In this document: positions 1 through 9,075 of the stretch, in pieces
Position numbering within the stretch: position 1 is the stretch's first letter
How the letters are laid out: every line of letters begins with the position of its first letter
Source: CAZUGA01 sp964619885
GTDB lineage: Bacteria > Pseudomonadota > Gammaproteobacteria > Methylococcales > UBA1147
Reading direction: 5' to 3'
Assembly: GCA_964619885.1 (NCBI GenBank)
Contig: CAZUGA010000027.1
Location: 1 to 61,456 of the forward strand
Length of the DNA: 61,456 nt
Position numbers and translations under genes: made by a program
Notes under the pieces: model-generated
Seen by the model: only the letters and a program-made list of their open reading frames with translations
Database searches by the model: none
Told to the model about the DNA's origin: nothing

Positions 1-834
1 CCCCCGTTTAACGGCTTTGTTTCCGAGTGGTTGACCTTTCAAACCGCATTGCAGGCATCGGTGCTTGACAGCGGTGTTTTGCGCAGTTTAGTGCCGGTAA
101 CCGCCGCGGTACTGGCGTTGACCGGGGGACTTGCGGCGGCCTGCTTTGTCAAGGTTTACGGTGTGGTTTTTCTCGGTCAGCCGCGCAGCCGCCACGCGGC
201 ACATGCGCATGAAAGCCCTTCGTCATCGATGCTGGCAGGCCCTGGATTTCTGGCGTTTCTGTGCCTGTTGTTTGGTGTATTTCCGACACCGATTGCTGAT
301 TTGATCGAGGGTGTTTCGATTCAACTCACAGGGCAAGGCCTGCCAAGTGCCCACGCCTCCGGGTGGTTATGGCTGACACCGGTCTCTCCAGAAACGGCTT
401 CCTACGCAGCGCCTGCGGTCTTACTCGCTATGCTGGTCGCCTGGGCGGTCAGTTTCGAATTTCTGCATCCTCGCGGTCAATCAACGCCAATACGTCGCAC
501 GATCCCCTGGGATTGCGGATTCGGAGGACTGACTACCCGCATGCAATATACCGGTACCTCTTTTGCAATGCCTTTCCGGCGTATTTTTCAACCGAGTTTT
601 GACGTCAAAGAGAGCATCGAGAAACAAATGACAGCGCCGCAGCAAACCAAGGTTGCGGCTATTCATTACCAACTCGATGTCAGCGATCGATTTTGGCGAA
701 TTTTTTATCGACCGGTTAGCTTCGGCATCCAGTGGTTGTCAAAACAAGTTGCGCGAATGCAGACCGGCCACATCAGAATGTATTTAGCTTATTCGTTTTT
801 TACCCTAATTTTTTTGTTGTGGGTGATCAGCTGA
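1..834 (+). CDS. hyfB: Hydrogenase-4 subunit B-like antiporter subunit (C-terminal part; 5' end outside window)
   Basis: The reading frame is open from the first base, so the gene begins upstream. The visible 277 residues are the C-terminal end of a MrpD/NuoL-type proton-pumping subunit. They start with a PPFNGFVSEW segment typical of this family's late transmembrane region, followed by several hydrophobic helices and a hydrophilic domain with a WDCGF motif seen in HyfB/HycC C-termini. In the family this subunit sits in the inner membrane and translocates ions driven by the redox module. The stop TGA at 832-834 overlaps the ATG of the next gene, so the two are translationally coupled. The subunit assignment rests on motif memory and gene order. 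Confidence 0.85.
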   Translation, partial: PPFNGFVSEWLTFQTALQASVLDSGVLRSLVPVTAAVLALTGGLAAACFVKVYGVVFLGQPRSRHAAHAHESPSSSMLAGPGFLAFLCLLFGVFPTPIADLIEGVSIQLTGQGLPSAHASGWLWLTPVSPETASYAAPAVLLAMLVAWAVSFEFLHPRGQSTPIRRTIPWDCGFGGLTTRMQYTGTSFAMPFRRIFQPSFDVKESIEKQMTAPQQTKVAAIHYQLDVSDRFWRIFYRPVSFGIQWLSKQVARMQTGHIRMYLAYSFFTLIFLLWVIS

Positions 835-1778
835 TGACATGGCTTCTGAATTTGTTGCAAACACTTTTATTTATTTCGCTGGCGCCGCTATTGGTCGGTT
901 GGATCAAATGGCTCAAGTGTCATCTGCAAAATCGAAATTCACCGCCGCTGATCCAACCCTACCGGGATCTTAGCAAATTATTTCGCAAGGAAACCGTGGT
1001 CGCGGAACAGGCGTCCTGGATCTTCGGCATGGCGCCATATATTGTGTTTTCGGTTGCGGTTCTGGCGACATCCATTGTCCCCTTGATTGCGGTGCATTTG
1101 CCAACCGCGGTGATGGCGGATGTGATCGTACTGGTCGGGTTTTTCGCGTTGGCCCGGTTTTTTCAAGCCCTGGCGGGAATGGATATCGGCACCGCGTTTG
1201 GCGGCATGGGGTCCTCCCGGGAAATGACCATCGCATCGTTGGCCGAACCGGCGTTTTTGATGGCCGTTTTTACTTTGGCGGTGAGTGCTTCGACGACCAA
1301 TTTATCGGCAGCGATCGAATATAACCTGCTGCATCCACAGGATATCCGGCCGTCCTACGCTTTTGCCGCGCTCGCTTTGGCGCTGGTGGCAGTGGCTGAA
1401 ACAGGACGTATACCGGTGGATAATCCGGCTACGCATCTGGAACTAACGATGATCCACGAAGCGATGATTCTCGAATACAGCGGGCGCCATCTGGCGCTGA
1501 TTGAATGGGCCGCCCATATCCGCTTGATGATTTACGGAGTCCTGCTGGCCAATGTCTTTGTTCCCTGGGGGATCGCACAGGAAATCAGTTTACCGGCCCT
1601 GCTGGAAGGTACCGGCATGATTATCGCCAAACTGGCCCTATTGGGAATCTTTCTGGCGTTCGTTGAAACACTATTGGCGAAGATGCGCTTGTTCCTGGTC
1701 CAGGAATTTCTCGGTTTTGCCTATTTACTCGGCGTTCTTGGGATGTTGATTCATATCATCATGGAGGTAGGCAACTAA
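834..1778 (+). CDS. hyfC: Hydrogenase-4 subunit C-like (NuoH-type) membrane protein
   Basis: A 314-residue multi-helix membrane protein related to NuoH/HycD, which anchors the redox arm to the antiporter modules. A GSSREM segment near residue 126 and the later TGRIPVDNPATH...HEAMILEYSG region match the conserved NuoH-family loops. I start it at ATG 834, overlapping the TGA of hyfB. The frame is open further upstream (from 732), but that part lies inside hyfB and is hydrophilic, unlike an N-terminus of this family. The stop at 1776-1778 overlaps the next ATG. Certain as a family; the gene name follows HyfC order. Confidence 0.9.
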   Translation: MTWLLNLLQTLLFISLAPLLVGWIKWLKCHLQNRNSPPLIQPYRDLSKLFRKETVVAEQASWIFGMAPYIVFSVAVLATSIVPLIAVHLPTAVMADVIVLVGFFALARFFQALAGMDIGTAFGGMGSSREMTIASLAEPAFLMAVFTLAVSASTTNLSAAIEYNLLHPQDIRPSYAFAALALALVAVAETGRIPVDNPATHLELTMIHEAMILEYSGRHLALIEWAAHIRLMIYGVLLANVFVPWGIAQEISLPALLEGTGMIIAKLALLGIFLAFVETLLAKMRLFLVQEFLGFAYLLGVLGMLIHIIMEVGN

Positions 1779-2455
1779 TGGTAATAGTGCAGCCCGATCA
1801 TTACCCTCAGTTAATCACTTTATTGGCATCACTGATCATATTCACCGCGTTTATGATGCTGGCGCAGGGCAAACTGATCACCTTGATCAATTTATTTGGC
1901 CTGCAAGGCCTTTTATTGGCCGGTACTACGGCTATGGTAGCGCAAATTTCAGGGAATCATCATTTGTTTATTTCCGCTGGTCTGACCTTAGTTCTAAAAG
2001 CCATCATGATACCGTGGTTATTACGCTATCTGGTGGTTCGAATGGGGCTGCACCGCGTAGTCGATCCGGTGCAAAAACCCATCCAGATTTTGTTGTTCGG
2101 CGTCTCCCTCGTGGTATTCAGCTATTACGTCACCTTGCCCGTGGTACACCTGTCGACGTTGGCGACGAGCAATATGCTCGCCGTCAGTCTGGCTGGCATA
2201 TTGCTTGGAATGCTGTTGATGATCTCCCGCAGACAAGCCGTGACTCATGTCGTGGGATTCATGACCATCGAGAACGGACTGTTTTTTTCTGCCGTGGTTT
2301 CGACCCACGGTATGCCGATGGTGGTTGAACTCGGGGTCGCCTTCGACGTATTGGTAGCCTCTGTGATCTTCGGTGTATTTTTCTTCCATATTCGAGACAG
2401 TATTGATTCTTTGGATGTTGACCAGTTAAACCGTTTGCGGGAGGAAAATGAATGA
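1778..2455 (+). CDS. hyfE: Hydrogenase-4 subunit E-like membrane protein
   Basis: A 225-residue hydrophobic protein with about seven predicted helices, placed between hyfC-like and hyfF-like genes exactly as in hyf operons. The VVDPVQKP loop and the C-terminal FHIRDSIDSLD segment fit HyfE (a NuoK-related subunit with extra helices). Its ATG overlaps the previous stop, and its own stop overlaps the next start in an ATGA arrangement, indicating one tightly coupled transcript. Family members act as small antiporter-linked subunits in the membrane arm. No catalytic residues are expected. Confidence 0.85.
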   Translation: MVIVQPDHYPQLITLLASLIIFTAFMMLAQGKLITLINLFGLQGLLLAGTTAMVAQISGNHHLFISAGLTLVLKAIMIPWLLRYLVVRMGLHRVVDPVQKPIQILLFGVSLVVFSYYVTLPVVHLSTLATSNMLAVSLAGILLGMLLMISRRQAVTHVVGFMTIENGLFFSAVVSTHGMPMVVELGVAFDVLVASVIFGVFFFHIRDSIDSLDVDQLNRLREENE

Positions 2456-3918
2456 TACCGGTTTATATGATTCTGCTGATTTCTCTCGTCGGAATGGGCG
2501 TGCTTGGCGTATTGGGGAATCAGCCCCGGGCGAGCAAAATCAATGTATGGTTTAACGCTGCAACCTTAATCGTAAGCCTTATTCTTGCCCTGGTTGTACT
2601 GGAGCAAGGTCCTGTATTATCAGATGATAAACTATTCTACATCGATGCCTTCAATGTCTATCTGATTGCGTTAACCGCCCTGGTTGGATTGACCACGTCT
2701 ATTTTTTCCGGCCCCTACATGGAAAATGAACGGCGCCACGGCCGGTTAACCGGCAAGCGCTTACAACTGTATTATGCGATGTATCAAGGATTCATGCTGG
2801 CGATGTTTCTGGTGTTAACCACCAATAACATGGGCTTCATGTGGGTTGCTATGGAAGGAGCAACTTTAGCGACAGTATTGTTGGTCAGCCTATACCGAAC
2901 GCCGGAATCGGTGGAAGCCGCCTGGAAATATTTTATTCTGTGCGGGGTGGGTATCGCATTGGCTCTATTTGGAACCATTTTACTGTTTATTGCCGCCGAG
3001 CAGGTTCAAGGACTGGGATCCGACGGGCTGACTTGGACCATTTTATTCGAACGGGCATCGGAACTCGATCCAGCAGTCCTTAAAATCGCCTTTGTTTTTC
3101 TGCTGGTCGGATATGGTACCAAAATCGGTCTGGTCCCGATGCACAGTTGGCTGCCTGACGCCCATTCGGAAGGCCCGACTCCGATGTCTGCGATACTTTC
3201 CGGCTTGCTGCTCAACGATGCACTGTATGCGGTTGTGCGCAGCAAAATGATCATCGACAAATCGCTTGGGACCGATGAAGCCGGGGTCTTGATGATGGGT
3301 TTCGGATTGCTTTCTTTTTTGGTCGCGGTACTCCTGCTTCATCGCCAACGCGATATCAAACGGCTGTTTAGTTATTCATCCATAGAGCACATGGGCATGA
3401 TGACTTTTGCTTTCGGAATCGGAGGACCACTGGCCACTTTTGCCGCGCTGCTGCACATGACTGTTCATTCTTTAACCAAATCGGCGATCTTCGTAACCGT
3501 CGGCCACGCCACCCAAATCGCCAAAACCCAGCGGATGCAAAAGATTCGCGGAATTGTCAAAACTCAGCCTGCCGTAGGCTGGGCACTTGTAATTGGCACC
3601 CTGGCTATTGCAGGCTTCCCTCCATTTGGCGTCTTTGTCAGTGAATTTCTGGTATTAGTGGCTACGATGAAAAGCTATCCCTGGCTGACTCTGCCGTTGT
3701 TGTTCGGTATCGGTGTGGCCTTCGCCGGTTTATTTCGCAATTTACACCCTATGGTTTACGGTGCGGCTCCGCAAGGTCAACTAGCGGTGGAAGCCAATAT
3801 GATTCCGGTTTATCTTCACTTGGTTCTCGTGCTTTGGTTAGGATTGGCCATACCGGGTGCATTGTCTGGATGGTTCGTACAAGCGACCCAACTGATTAGT
3901 GGCGGAGTACCCTTTTGA
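2452..3918 (+). CDS. hyfF: Hydrogenase-4 subunit F-like proton-translocating subunit
   Basis: A 488-residue NuoL/M/N-type antiporter subunit (Proton_antipo_M domain). The key charged residues of this family are visible: Glu135 in the AMEGATLATVL helix and Lys224 in the GYGTKIGLVPMHSWLPDAHSE segment, followed by the usual SEGPTPMSAILSG loop. It overlaps hyfE by four bases (ATGA) and its TGA overlaps the TTG proposed for the next gene. It would form an ion channel in the inner membrane together with the hyfB-like subunit. The residues needed for ion pumping are kept even though the associated large subunit has lost its Ni-Fe site. Confidence 0.9.
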   Translation: MIPVYMILLISLVGMGVLGVLGNQPRASKINVWFNAATLIVSLILALVVLEQGPVLSDDKLFYIDAFNVYLIALTALVGLTTSIFSGPYMENERRHGRLTGKRLQLYYAMYQGFMLAMFLVLTTNNMGFMWVAMEGATLATVLLVSLYRTPESVEAAWKYFILCGVGIALALFGTILLFIAAEQVQGLGSDGLTWTILFERASELDPAVLKIAFVFLLVGYGTKIGLVPMHSWLPDAHSEGPTPMSAILSGLLLNDALYAVVRSKMIIDKSLGTDEAGVLMMGFGLLSFLVAVLLLHRQRDIKRLFSYSSIEHMGMMTFAFGIGGPLATFAALLHMTVHSLTKSAIFVTVGHATQIAKTQRMQKIRGIVKTQPAVGWALVIGTLAIAGFPPFGVFVSEFLVLVATMKSYPWLTLPLLFGIGVAFAGLFRNLHPMVYGAAPQGQLAVEANMIPVYLHLVLVLWLGLAIPGALSGWFVQATQLISGGVPF

Positions 3919-5558
3919 ACGGGGTGAGCGAGGACAGCGTTGTGACAGAAAACGATAAAAACACGAAGCAAAAGCCGTTTGAAGGATTCAAACCCTTGAT
4001 CGATGCTCTGAAATCGGAGTTTATTGCGGCGACCATTCTAGATAGTGGGTTGGGGCCCTGCAGAACACTGGATATCGCAGCTGATTACTGGGGCGTCTGT
4101 GCAAAATACGCGGAAAACGAAGGTATTCGGTGGGCGGCGGCCTGGGCGGAAGATCATAGCGACACACTACAGATCAACGCCTTGTTGGAAACAAACGGTG
4201 ACTATTTAATTCTCAGAACCCAGGTGGCTACGGACTGCCCGGAGCTTCCATCACAGGCACCTTATTACTGGGCGGCGGATCGAAGCGAGCGCCACATTCA
4301 GGATTTATTCGGCGTTTGCTTCACCGATCACCCGGAGCCAAAACGCTGGATCCGCCACCAGGCCTGGCCGGAAGATGCCTTTCCTTTGCGTAAAAATTTT
4401 CCCGCGGATGGGATACCGGGCATTCAGCCCCATACCCCTCCGGATAAGGATTACCCATTTCTCTCGGCAAAAGGCTCAGGCGTTTATGAAATACCGGTTG
4501 GCCCGGTGCATGCCGGGATCATCGAGCCCGGACATTTTCGATTTCAAGCGATGGGTGAAACCATTTTAAACCTCGAAGAGCGCTTCGGTTATGTTCACAA
4601 GGGCATTGAGAAAATTGCCGAAGGCCGCAACCCCGAACAACTTGCGCGACTTGCCGGCCGTGTATCCGGCGACACTACGGTCGGACACACTTGGGCTGCT
4701 TGTATGGCGATGGAGCGAGCGGCCGGTATTGAAGTCCCCGCACGCGGGCTGCACATTCGAGCTCTCCTGTGTGAACGTGAGCGTATCATCAATCATCTCT
4801 GGGACATGGGCGCGATCTGTAACGATGTCGGATTTGCATTCGCAAATTATCAGTTCGGCAGACTCCGTGAAAATTGGGTTCGGGATAATGATCATCTGTT
4901 CGGTCATCGCCTGCTGATGGACCGCATTATCCCCGGTGGTGTTAGCCACGATTTATCGGTCGAAGCTATCGCACATATTGAACAATCGAACCAGGTTCTG
5001 GAAAAAGAACTGGGCGAGATCGTCACATTGCTTGATTTTTCAGAATCGCTGGAAGACCGCTTGATCACGACCGGTGTATTAACCGTCGAAACCGCATCTA
5101 AACTGGGGGCGCTGGGTTATGTCGGACGAGCCTCCGGCCAGTCTTTCGATGTTCGCCGCGATGTACGCTATCCGCCCTACGATCAATTTGAAATTCAAGT
5201 TCCGTTAGAGAATCAGGGCGATGTGGCCTCACGATTCTGGATTCGTTATAAGGAGATTCGGGCTAGTTTTAAAATCATTAAACAATTAATTGAAACGCTT
5301 CCGGCAGGTGCTCTGTGCGCGGCATGGCAAATCCCAGCCGCAGGCGCCGAAGGAATCGGTATGATCGAAGCTTGGCGCGGCGAAATTGTATGTTTCGTCA
5401 GTTTTGAACTGGATAATCGCATCGGTCGGTATTATCCACGCGACCCCAGCGTCATTAACTGGCCGGCGTTGGAGAAAATCGTACTTGAGAATATTGTCCC
5501 GGATTTTCCCGTTTGCAATAAATCGCTTAACGGTTCCTATTCAGGCCATGATTTATAA
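3915..5558 (+). CDS. Ehr-type large subunit: NuoC-NuoD/HyfG-like fusion lacking all Ni-Fe cysteines
   Basis: A 547-residue protein joining a NuoC-like N-domain (ERHIQDLFGVCF...HP around residues 125-140) to a NuoD/HyfG-like large-subunit domain (about 195-540). In [NiFe] hydrogenases the metal is held by RxCGxC and DPCxxC. Here the equivalents read RVSGDT (Ser251, Thr254) and DPSVIN (Ser512, Asn515), so no Ni-Fe centre can form. This matches the energy-converting hydrogenase-related (Ehr) complexes described as intermediate between group 4 hydrogenases and complex I. The natural electron donor or acceptor is unknown. The TTG at 3915 overlaps the hyfF stop; in-frame GTGs at 3924 and 3942 are alternative starts. 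This and hyfI are the only soluble redox-arm genes seen; the ferredoxin-like hyfA/hyfH are absent here. Confidence 0.88.
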   Translation: MNGVSEDSVVTENDKNTKQKPFEGFKPLIDALKSEFIAATILDSGLGPCRTLDIAADYWGVCAKYAENEGIRWAAAWAEDHSDTLQINALLETNGDYLILRTQVATDCPELPSQAPYYWAADRSERHIQDLFGVCFTDHPEPKRWIRHQAWPEDAFPLRKNFPADGIPGIQPHTPPDKDYPFLSAKGSGVYEIPVGPVHAGIIEPGHFRFQAMGETILNLEERFGYVHKGIEKIAEGRNPEQLARLAGRVSGDTTVGHTWAACMAMERAAGIEVPARGLHIRALLCERERIINHLWDMGAICNDVGFAFANYQFGRLRENWVRDNDHLFGHRLLMDRIIPGGVSHDLSVEAIAHIEQSNQVLEKELGEIVTLLDFSESLEDRLITTGVLTVETASKLGALGYVGRASGQSFDVRRDVRYPPYDQFEIQVPLENQGDVASRFWIRYKEIRASFKIIKQLIETLPAGALCAAWQIPAAGAEGIGMIEAWRGEIVCFVSFELDNRIGRYYPRDPSVINWPALEKIVLENIVPDFPVCNKSLNGSYSGHDL

Positions 5559-5570
5559 TCAGAGACTATT

Positions 5571-6086
5571 ATGCTGAGACTCTACGGCAAAGTACTGCGC
5601 ACCGGCATTTGTACCGAGCGCGTTACACCCCTTGAAAAAGATGATTCGATTGAAGTTATCGGCACACGGCTTAAGGACATAATCACGCAACAGTTCGCGG
5701 GCAGCCTGGCGGTGCGCGCTGTTGATGCCGGTTCATGTAACGGTTGCGAACTGGAAATCCATGCGCTGAATAATGTGTATTACAATATCGAAAGATTCGG
5801 TATTCACTTTGTTGCTTCGCCCCGCCATGCCGATATATTGTTGGTCACAGGACCGGTTTCGCGGCACATGCAGGAGGCATTGCGAAGGACTTACGACGCT
5901 ACACCCAATCCAAAATGGGTCGTTGCGGTCGGGGATTGTGGCGTTTGCGGCGGTGAATTCGGTGTTTCGTATGCGAGTTGCGGTGCGGTCAGCAATGTTC
6001 TGCCGGTGGACTTGGCAATTCGCGGTTGTCCGCCTTCACCGTTGGCACTAATGAACGGATTTTTGTCGCTGATTGGCAAGCTTTGA
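5571..6086 (+). CDS. hyfI: NuoB/HyfI-like small subunit with [4Fe-4S] site
   Basis: A 171-residue small subunit of the complex-I 20-kDa/hydrogenase small-subunit family. Four cysteines suited to one [4Fe-4S] cluster are present: Cys56 and Cys59 (SCNGCE), Cys123 (GDCG) and Cys153 (RGCPPSP). The CxxC spacing is the hydrogenase/HycG form and not the adjacent Cys pair of NuoB. It follows the large subunit by 12 bases and ends the operon. The intact cluster next to a large subunit without Ni-Fe ligands suggests an electron-transfer module that works with something other than H2 (inference). Confidence 0.9.
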   Translation: MLRLYGKVLRTGICTERVTPLEKDDSIEVIGTRLKDIITQQFAGSLAVRAVDAGSCNGCELEIHALNNVYYNIERFGIHFVASPRHADILLVTGPVSRHMQEALRRTYDATPNPKWVVAVGDCGVCGGEFGVSYASCGAVSNVLPVDLAIRGCPPSPLALMNGFLSLIGKL

Positions 6087-6087
6087 A

Positions 6088-6165
6088 ATGGCGCGTGAGT
6101 TATGTTCGCTGCCGGTGGAATATCCGAATGTGCTGATGTTCACGGATAAGACCGGAGGAAGCTGA
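6088..6165 (+). CDS. Possible 25-residue ORF between the Ehr operon and the kinase gene
   Basis: A short ATG-TGA frame starts one base after the hyfI stop and encodes 25 residues (MARELCSLPVEYPN...). It is not related to anything I recognise. The tight spacing allows translational coupling, but there is no separate Shine-Dalgarno sequence and chance cannot be excluded. It lies in the 128-bp gap before the histidine kinase gene. Confidence 0.2.
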   Translation: MARELCSLPVEYPNVLMFTDKTGGS

Positions 6166-6214
6166 CTCACAGCTGTCTCGGAGGCGATCGCGTCATTCAA
6201 ACGAATACGGATTT

Positions 6215-7675
6215 ATGAAGACACCCAAACCCGGGTTTAAATATTTTTTTGAACGCTCGCTTCAACTTCGCGGCCTTGCATTGTTGACCCTTCTACTGTT
6301 GGCATTTACGGTACTGGCAAGCATGATCTGGCGAAACCTGGCACGACTCGATCGAGTACACGAGTATGTTGGTTATTCGCATCAAATTCAGGAAACCAGT
6401 CTTGGCGTGCATAAAGTTCTGGTGAATTTTCTTAGTGGCGAAACGTTGATCGATCCGGAGCGTTTGCAAATTTTGAATAGTCAGCTTCGTCGTTTGCGCG
6501 AGATCGATAACCATCTGTCTCAGCAAACACCAGCGGTACTGGAATCAGTTGCCGAGAGCTTTAGTCGTCTCGGCAAGGTTGCCGATGATCGATCGATTGT
6601 TGGTCATGAATTGTTGGCCTCGTTTAACGCAATGAATCGAATGTTGGACGATGAAACCATTGCGCGCGATCAATTACTGGAGACGATCAGCCACGAAACA
6701 CGGATTGAATTGTGGATGGCTGGCGTTACGCTAGCGGCCCTGTTTATCGTGGCTAGCTGGTATCTACGCAAACGGATTCTTGCACCACTCAATGATTTGA
6801 AAGAACTGCTTTTGCGTTTGACTCACGAAGATTATACTTTGATTCCTATCGAACAAATCGACCCGTTGCTTGTGCCGGTTTATACGAACTACAATCTGAT
6901 GATTGAGCATTTAAGCGCCTTGAAAGAGACCGATCAGCGTAATGCGGAAGAGCTGCATAAGAAAGTCCGTTCAGCCACAAAAGCAGTCATCGACCAACAA
7001 ATCAGTCTCTCCAGAGCAGAGAGACTAGCAGCTGTTGGTGAATTCGCAGCGAGTCTGGCCCACGAACTGCGTAATCCAATGGCTGGTGTCATCATGAGTT
7101 GCGCAAACCTCAGAGCGGAGATTAAGGATCTTGATCAGGCGGAGCGGCTTGATCTGGTCGCCAAGGAACTCAAGCGCATGGCGGAATTGTTAAATACCTT
7201 TCTGAATCGCTCTAAGCAAACACCCGCCAATTTAACCAGTTTCAAGCTGGCCGAATTAGCCGATGAGTTGATTTCGCTAACCCGTTACCAGATACCGTCC
7301 AACATCGCCCTGGAATCGAATATATCCGATGAAATCATCTGTGTATTTCCGGAATCGAATCTCCGCCAGGCAATTTTGAATCTGATTCTTAATGCCGCTC
7401 AGGCAATGGGTGATGCGGCAGGTGTCATTAAGCTAGATGCACACCGCGAGACAAATGTACTGAACATTGAAATCACTGACGATGGGCCGGGCTTTTCGGC
7501 GGAACTGCTTGCCGAAGGTATACGTCCGTTCTACACTACGCGCGCCGACGGGACCGGGCTCGGTTTGGCCATTGTCCAGCGATTCGTCCGGGATACGGGA
7601 GGCAAAATAAAGCTTCGCAATCTTCGACCAAGCGGAGGTTGTGTCACTCTGGAACTGCCTGAAACCGTTTCGTAA
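6215..7675 (+). CDS. Membrane-bound sensor histidine kinase
   Basis: A 486-residue orthodox sensor kinase. It has two predicted membrane helices (about residues 18-38 and 166-184) bracketing a ~125-residue periplasmic, mostly helical sensor region, then a linker with HAMP-like position. The HisKA box LAHELRNP carries the phospho-acceptor His283. The HATPase domain has NLILNAAQAM (N box), DDGPGF (G1) and GTGLGLAI (G2). It lies downstream of the Ehr operon on the same strand and two bases upstream of its partner response regulator. The signal sensed is not visible. An NtrB/ZraS-like role controlling the adjoining operon is inferred from the sigma54-type partner. Confidence 0.92.
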   Translation: MKTPKPGFKYFFERSLQLRGLALLTLLLLAFTVLASMIWRNLARLDRVHEYVGYSHQIQETSLGVHKVLVNFLSGETLIDPERLQILNSQLRRLREIDNHLSQQTPAVLESVAESFSRLGKVADDRSIVGHELLASFNAMNRMLDDETIARDQLLETISHETRIELWMAGVTLAALFIVASWYLRKRILAPLNDLKELLLRLTHEDYTLIPIEQIDPLLVPVYTNYNLMIEHLSALKETDQRNAEELHKKVRSATKAVIDQQISLSRAERLAAVGEFAASLAHELRNPMAGVIMSCANLRAEIKDLDQAERLDLVAKELKRMAELLNTFLNRSKQTPANLTSFKLAELADELISLTRYQIPSNIALESNISDEIICVFPESNLRQAILNLILNAAQAMGDAAGVIKLDAHRETNVLNIEITDDGPGFSAELLAEGIRPFYTTRADGTGLGLAIVQRFVRDTGGKIKLRNLRPSGGCVTLELPETVS

Positions 7676-7677
7676 AC

Positions 7678-9075
7678 ATGCCCGGTCGCCTCCTCATTAT
7701 CGAAGACGAGTCTCTGCTCGGTAAAGAGTTGACCCGTCGCTATCAAAAAATGGGCTATGAAGTCGAGTGGGTCACCAGTCTGGCCGAAGCCAGTCAAGCA
7801 CTAACGGAACTCCACTTCGATCCAAATTTAGTGCTATCGGATATGAACTTACAGGATGGAAATGCACTCGATTTTATGGAGCAATTGGATAGTCGAGCCG
7901 CCTCTACCGAATGGCTCTTTCTGACTGGTTTCGGTAGCGTACCTGATTCCGTACGTGCGTTGCGACTGGGCGCCTATGACTTCCTGGAAAAACCCTGTGA
8001 TCTGGAACGCCTGGATCTGGTCGTTGCCAGTGCGGCGAGGGCCGCCAAGGCACAAAGGCAATTATCGGATCAGGTGGAAAACCAGCATCGGCGGTACTCG
8101 GTAGATGCATTCGTCGGTCGAAGTGAAGCCGCGCAGAAGATCCGCAAGCTGCTTCTAAAGTTGGTGCAAGTGCCACTCAGTGCCCTCATCGTCGGCGGTG
8201 AAACGGGAACCGGTAAGGGCTTAGTCACAAAAATCCTGCATTACAACGGCCTTCGGGCCAAAGGTCCATTGATCGAGATCAATTGCGCGGCATTGCCAAG
8301 AGAAATTATGGAATCTGAATTGTTCGGGCATGAATCCGGGGCCTTTACCGGTGCAGGCAGCCTTCATCGAGGGTTGATCGAGCAAGCGGATGGTGGGACC
8401 TTATTCCTTGACGAGATTGGCGATATGCCAATGGAATTGCAGGTCAAGTTACTGAAAGCAATCGAAGACCGCAAGATTCGTCGGCTGGGTGGCGAGCGGG
8501 AGATTTCGGTTGACCTGCAGATAATCGCAGCGAGTAATTTGGATCTGGAGGAAATGGCGCAAGAAGGAGAATTTCGCGCCGACCTCTATCATCGTCTTAG
8601 TGTGTTCAAGTTAATCCTCCCGCCACTGCGGGAAGTCCCAGAAGACCTGGACAACCTGGTATCACTGCTGGTTGCGGAATTCAACGCCAAGTCGGCAAAG
8701 CAGGTAAAAATCATACCGGAGGAAGTCTGGAACCGACTGCGCGGATACCAATGGCCTGGAAATGTGCGCGAATTACGAAATCTGATCGAACGTTGCGTAC
8801 TCTTTTCGAACGGTCAGGTATTTCCATTGGAATGGTTACAATTACCTGGCGAGAAGGCGAATGCAAATCAATCTGAAATGCAACAAAACGGCCGCGAAAA
8901 TCTGATGATCCCGCTGGATGGGGCCATGAATCTGGATGACATGGATCGGTTTATTATCCAAAATGCGCTGGAACGTTCGGATTTCAACATCACCGCTACC
9001 GCGCGTGCTCTTGGAACCACCCGTGAAACATTACGCTATCGGATTCGCAAATATCGTCTTGAAACAAATCCATAA
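7678..9075 (+). CDS. NtrC-family sigma54-dependent response regulator
   Basis: A 465-residue three-domain activator. The receiver domain has the acidic pocket near residue 10, the phospho-acceptor Asp55 (LVLSDMNLQD) and Lys105. The AAA+ domain has Walker A GGETGTGK (173-180) and the sigma54-contacting GAFTGA loop (221-226). A Fis-type helix-turn-helix lies at the C-terminus (ITATARALGTTRETLRYRI). The family activates sigma54 RNA polymerase from upstream sites. Its start lies two bases after the kinase stop, so the pair is co-transcribed. The likely target is the Ehr operon, whose promoter lies outside the window. Confidence 0.95.
   Translation: MPGRLLIIEDESLLGKELTRRYQKMGYEVEWVTSLAEASQALTELHFDPNLVLSDMNLQDGNALDFMEQLDSRAASTEWLFLTGFGSVPDSVRALRLGAYDFLEKPCDLERLDLVVASAARAAKAQRQLSDQVENQHRRYSVDAFVGRSEAAQKIRKLLLKLVQVPLSALIVGGETGTGKGLVTKILHYNGLRAKGPLIEINCAALPREIMESELFGHESGAFTGAGSLHRGLIEQADGGTLFLDEIGDMPMELQVKLLKAIEDRKIRRLGGEREISVDLQIIAASNLDLEEMAQEGEFRADLYHRLSVFKLILPPLREVPEDLDNLVSLLVAEFNAKSAKQVKIIPEEVWNRLRGYQWPGNVRELRNLIERCVLFSNGQVFPLEWLQLPGEKANANQSEMQQNGRENLMIPLDGAMNLDDMDRFIIQNALERSDFNITATARALGTTRETLRYRIRKYRLETNP

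Noticed and set aside
3915..5558. Calling the operon a functional formate-hydrogenlyase/hydrogenase-4
   Set aside because: All four Ni-Fe cysteine positions of the large subunit are non-Cys, and no hydrogenase maturation or formate dehydrogenase genes are visible.
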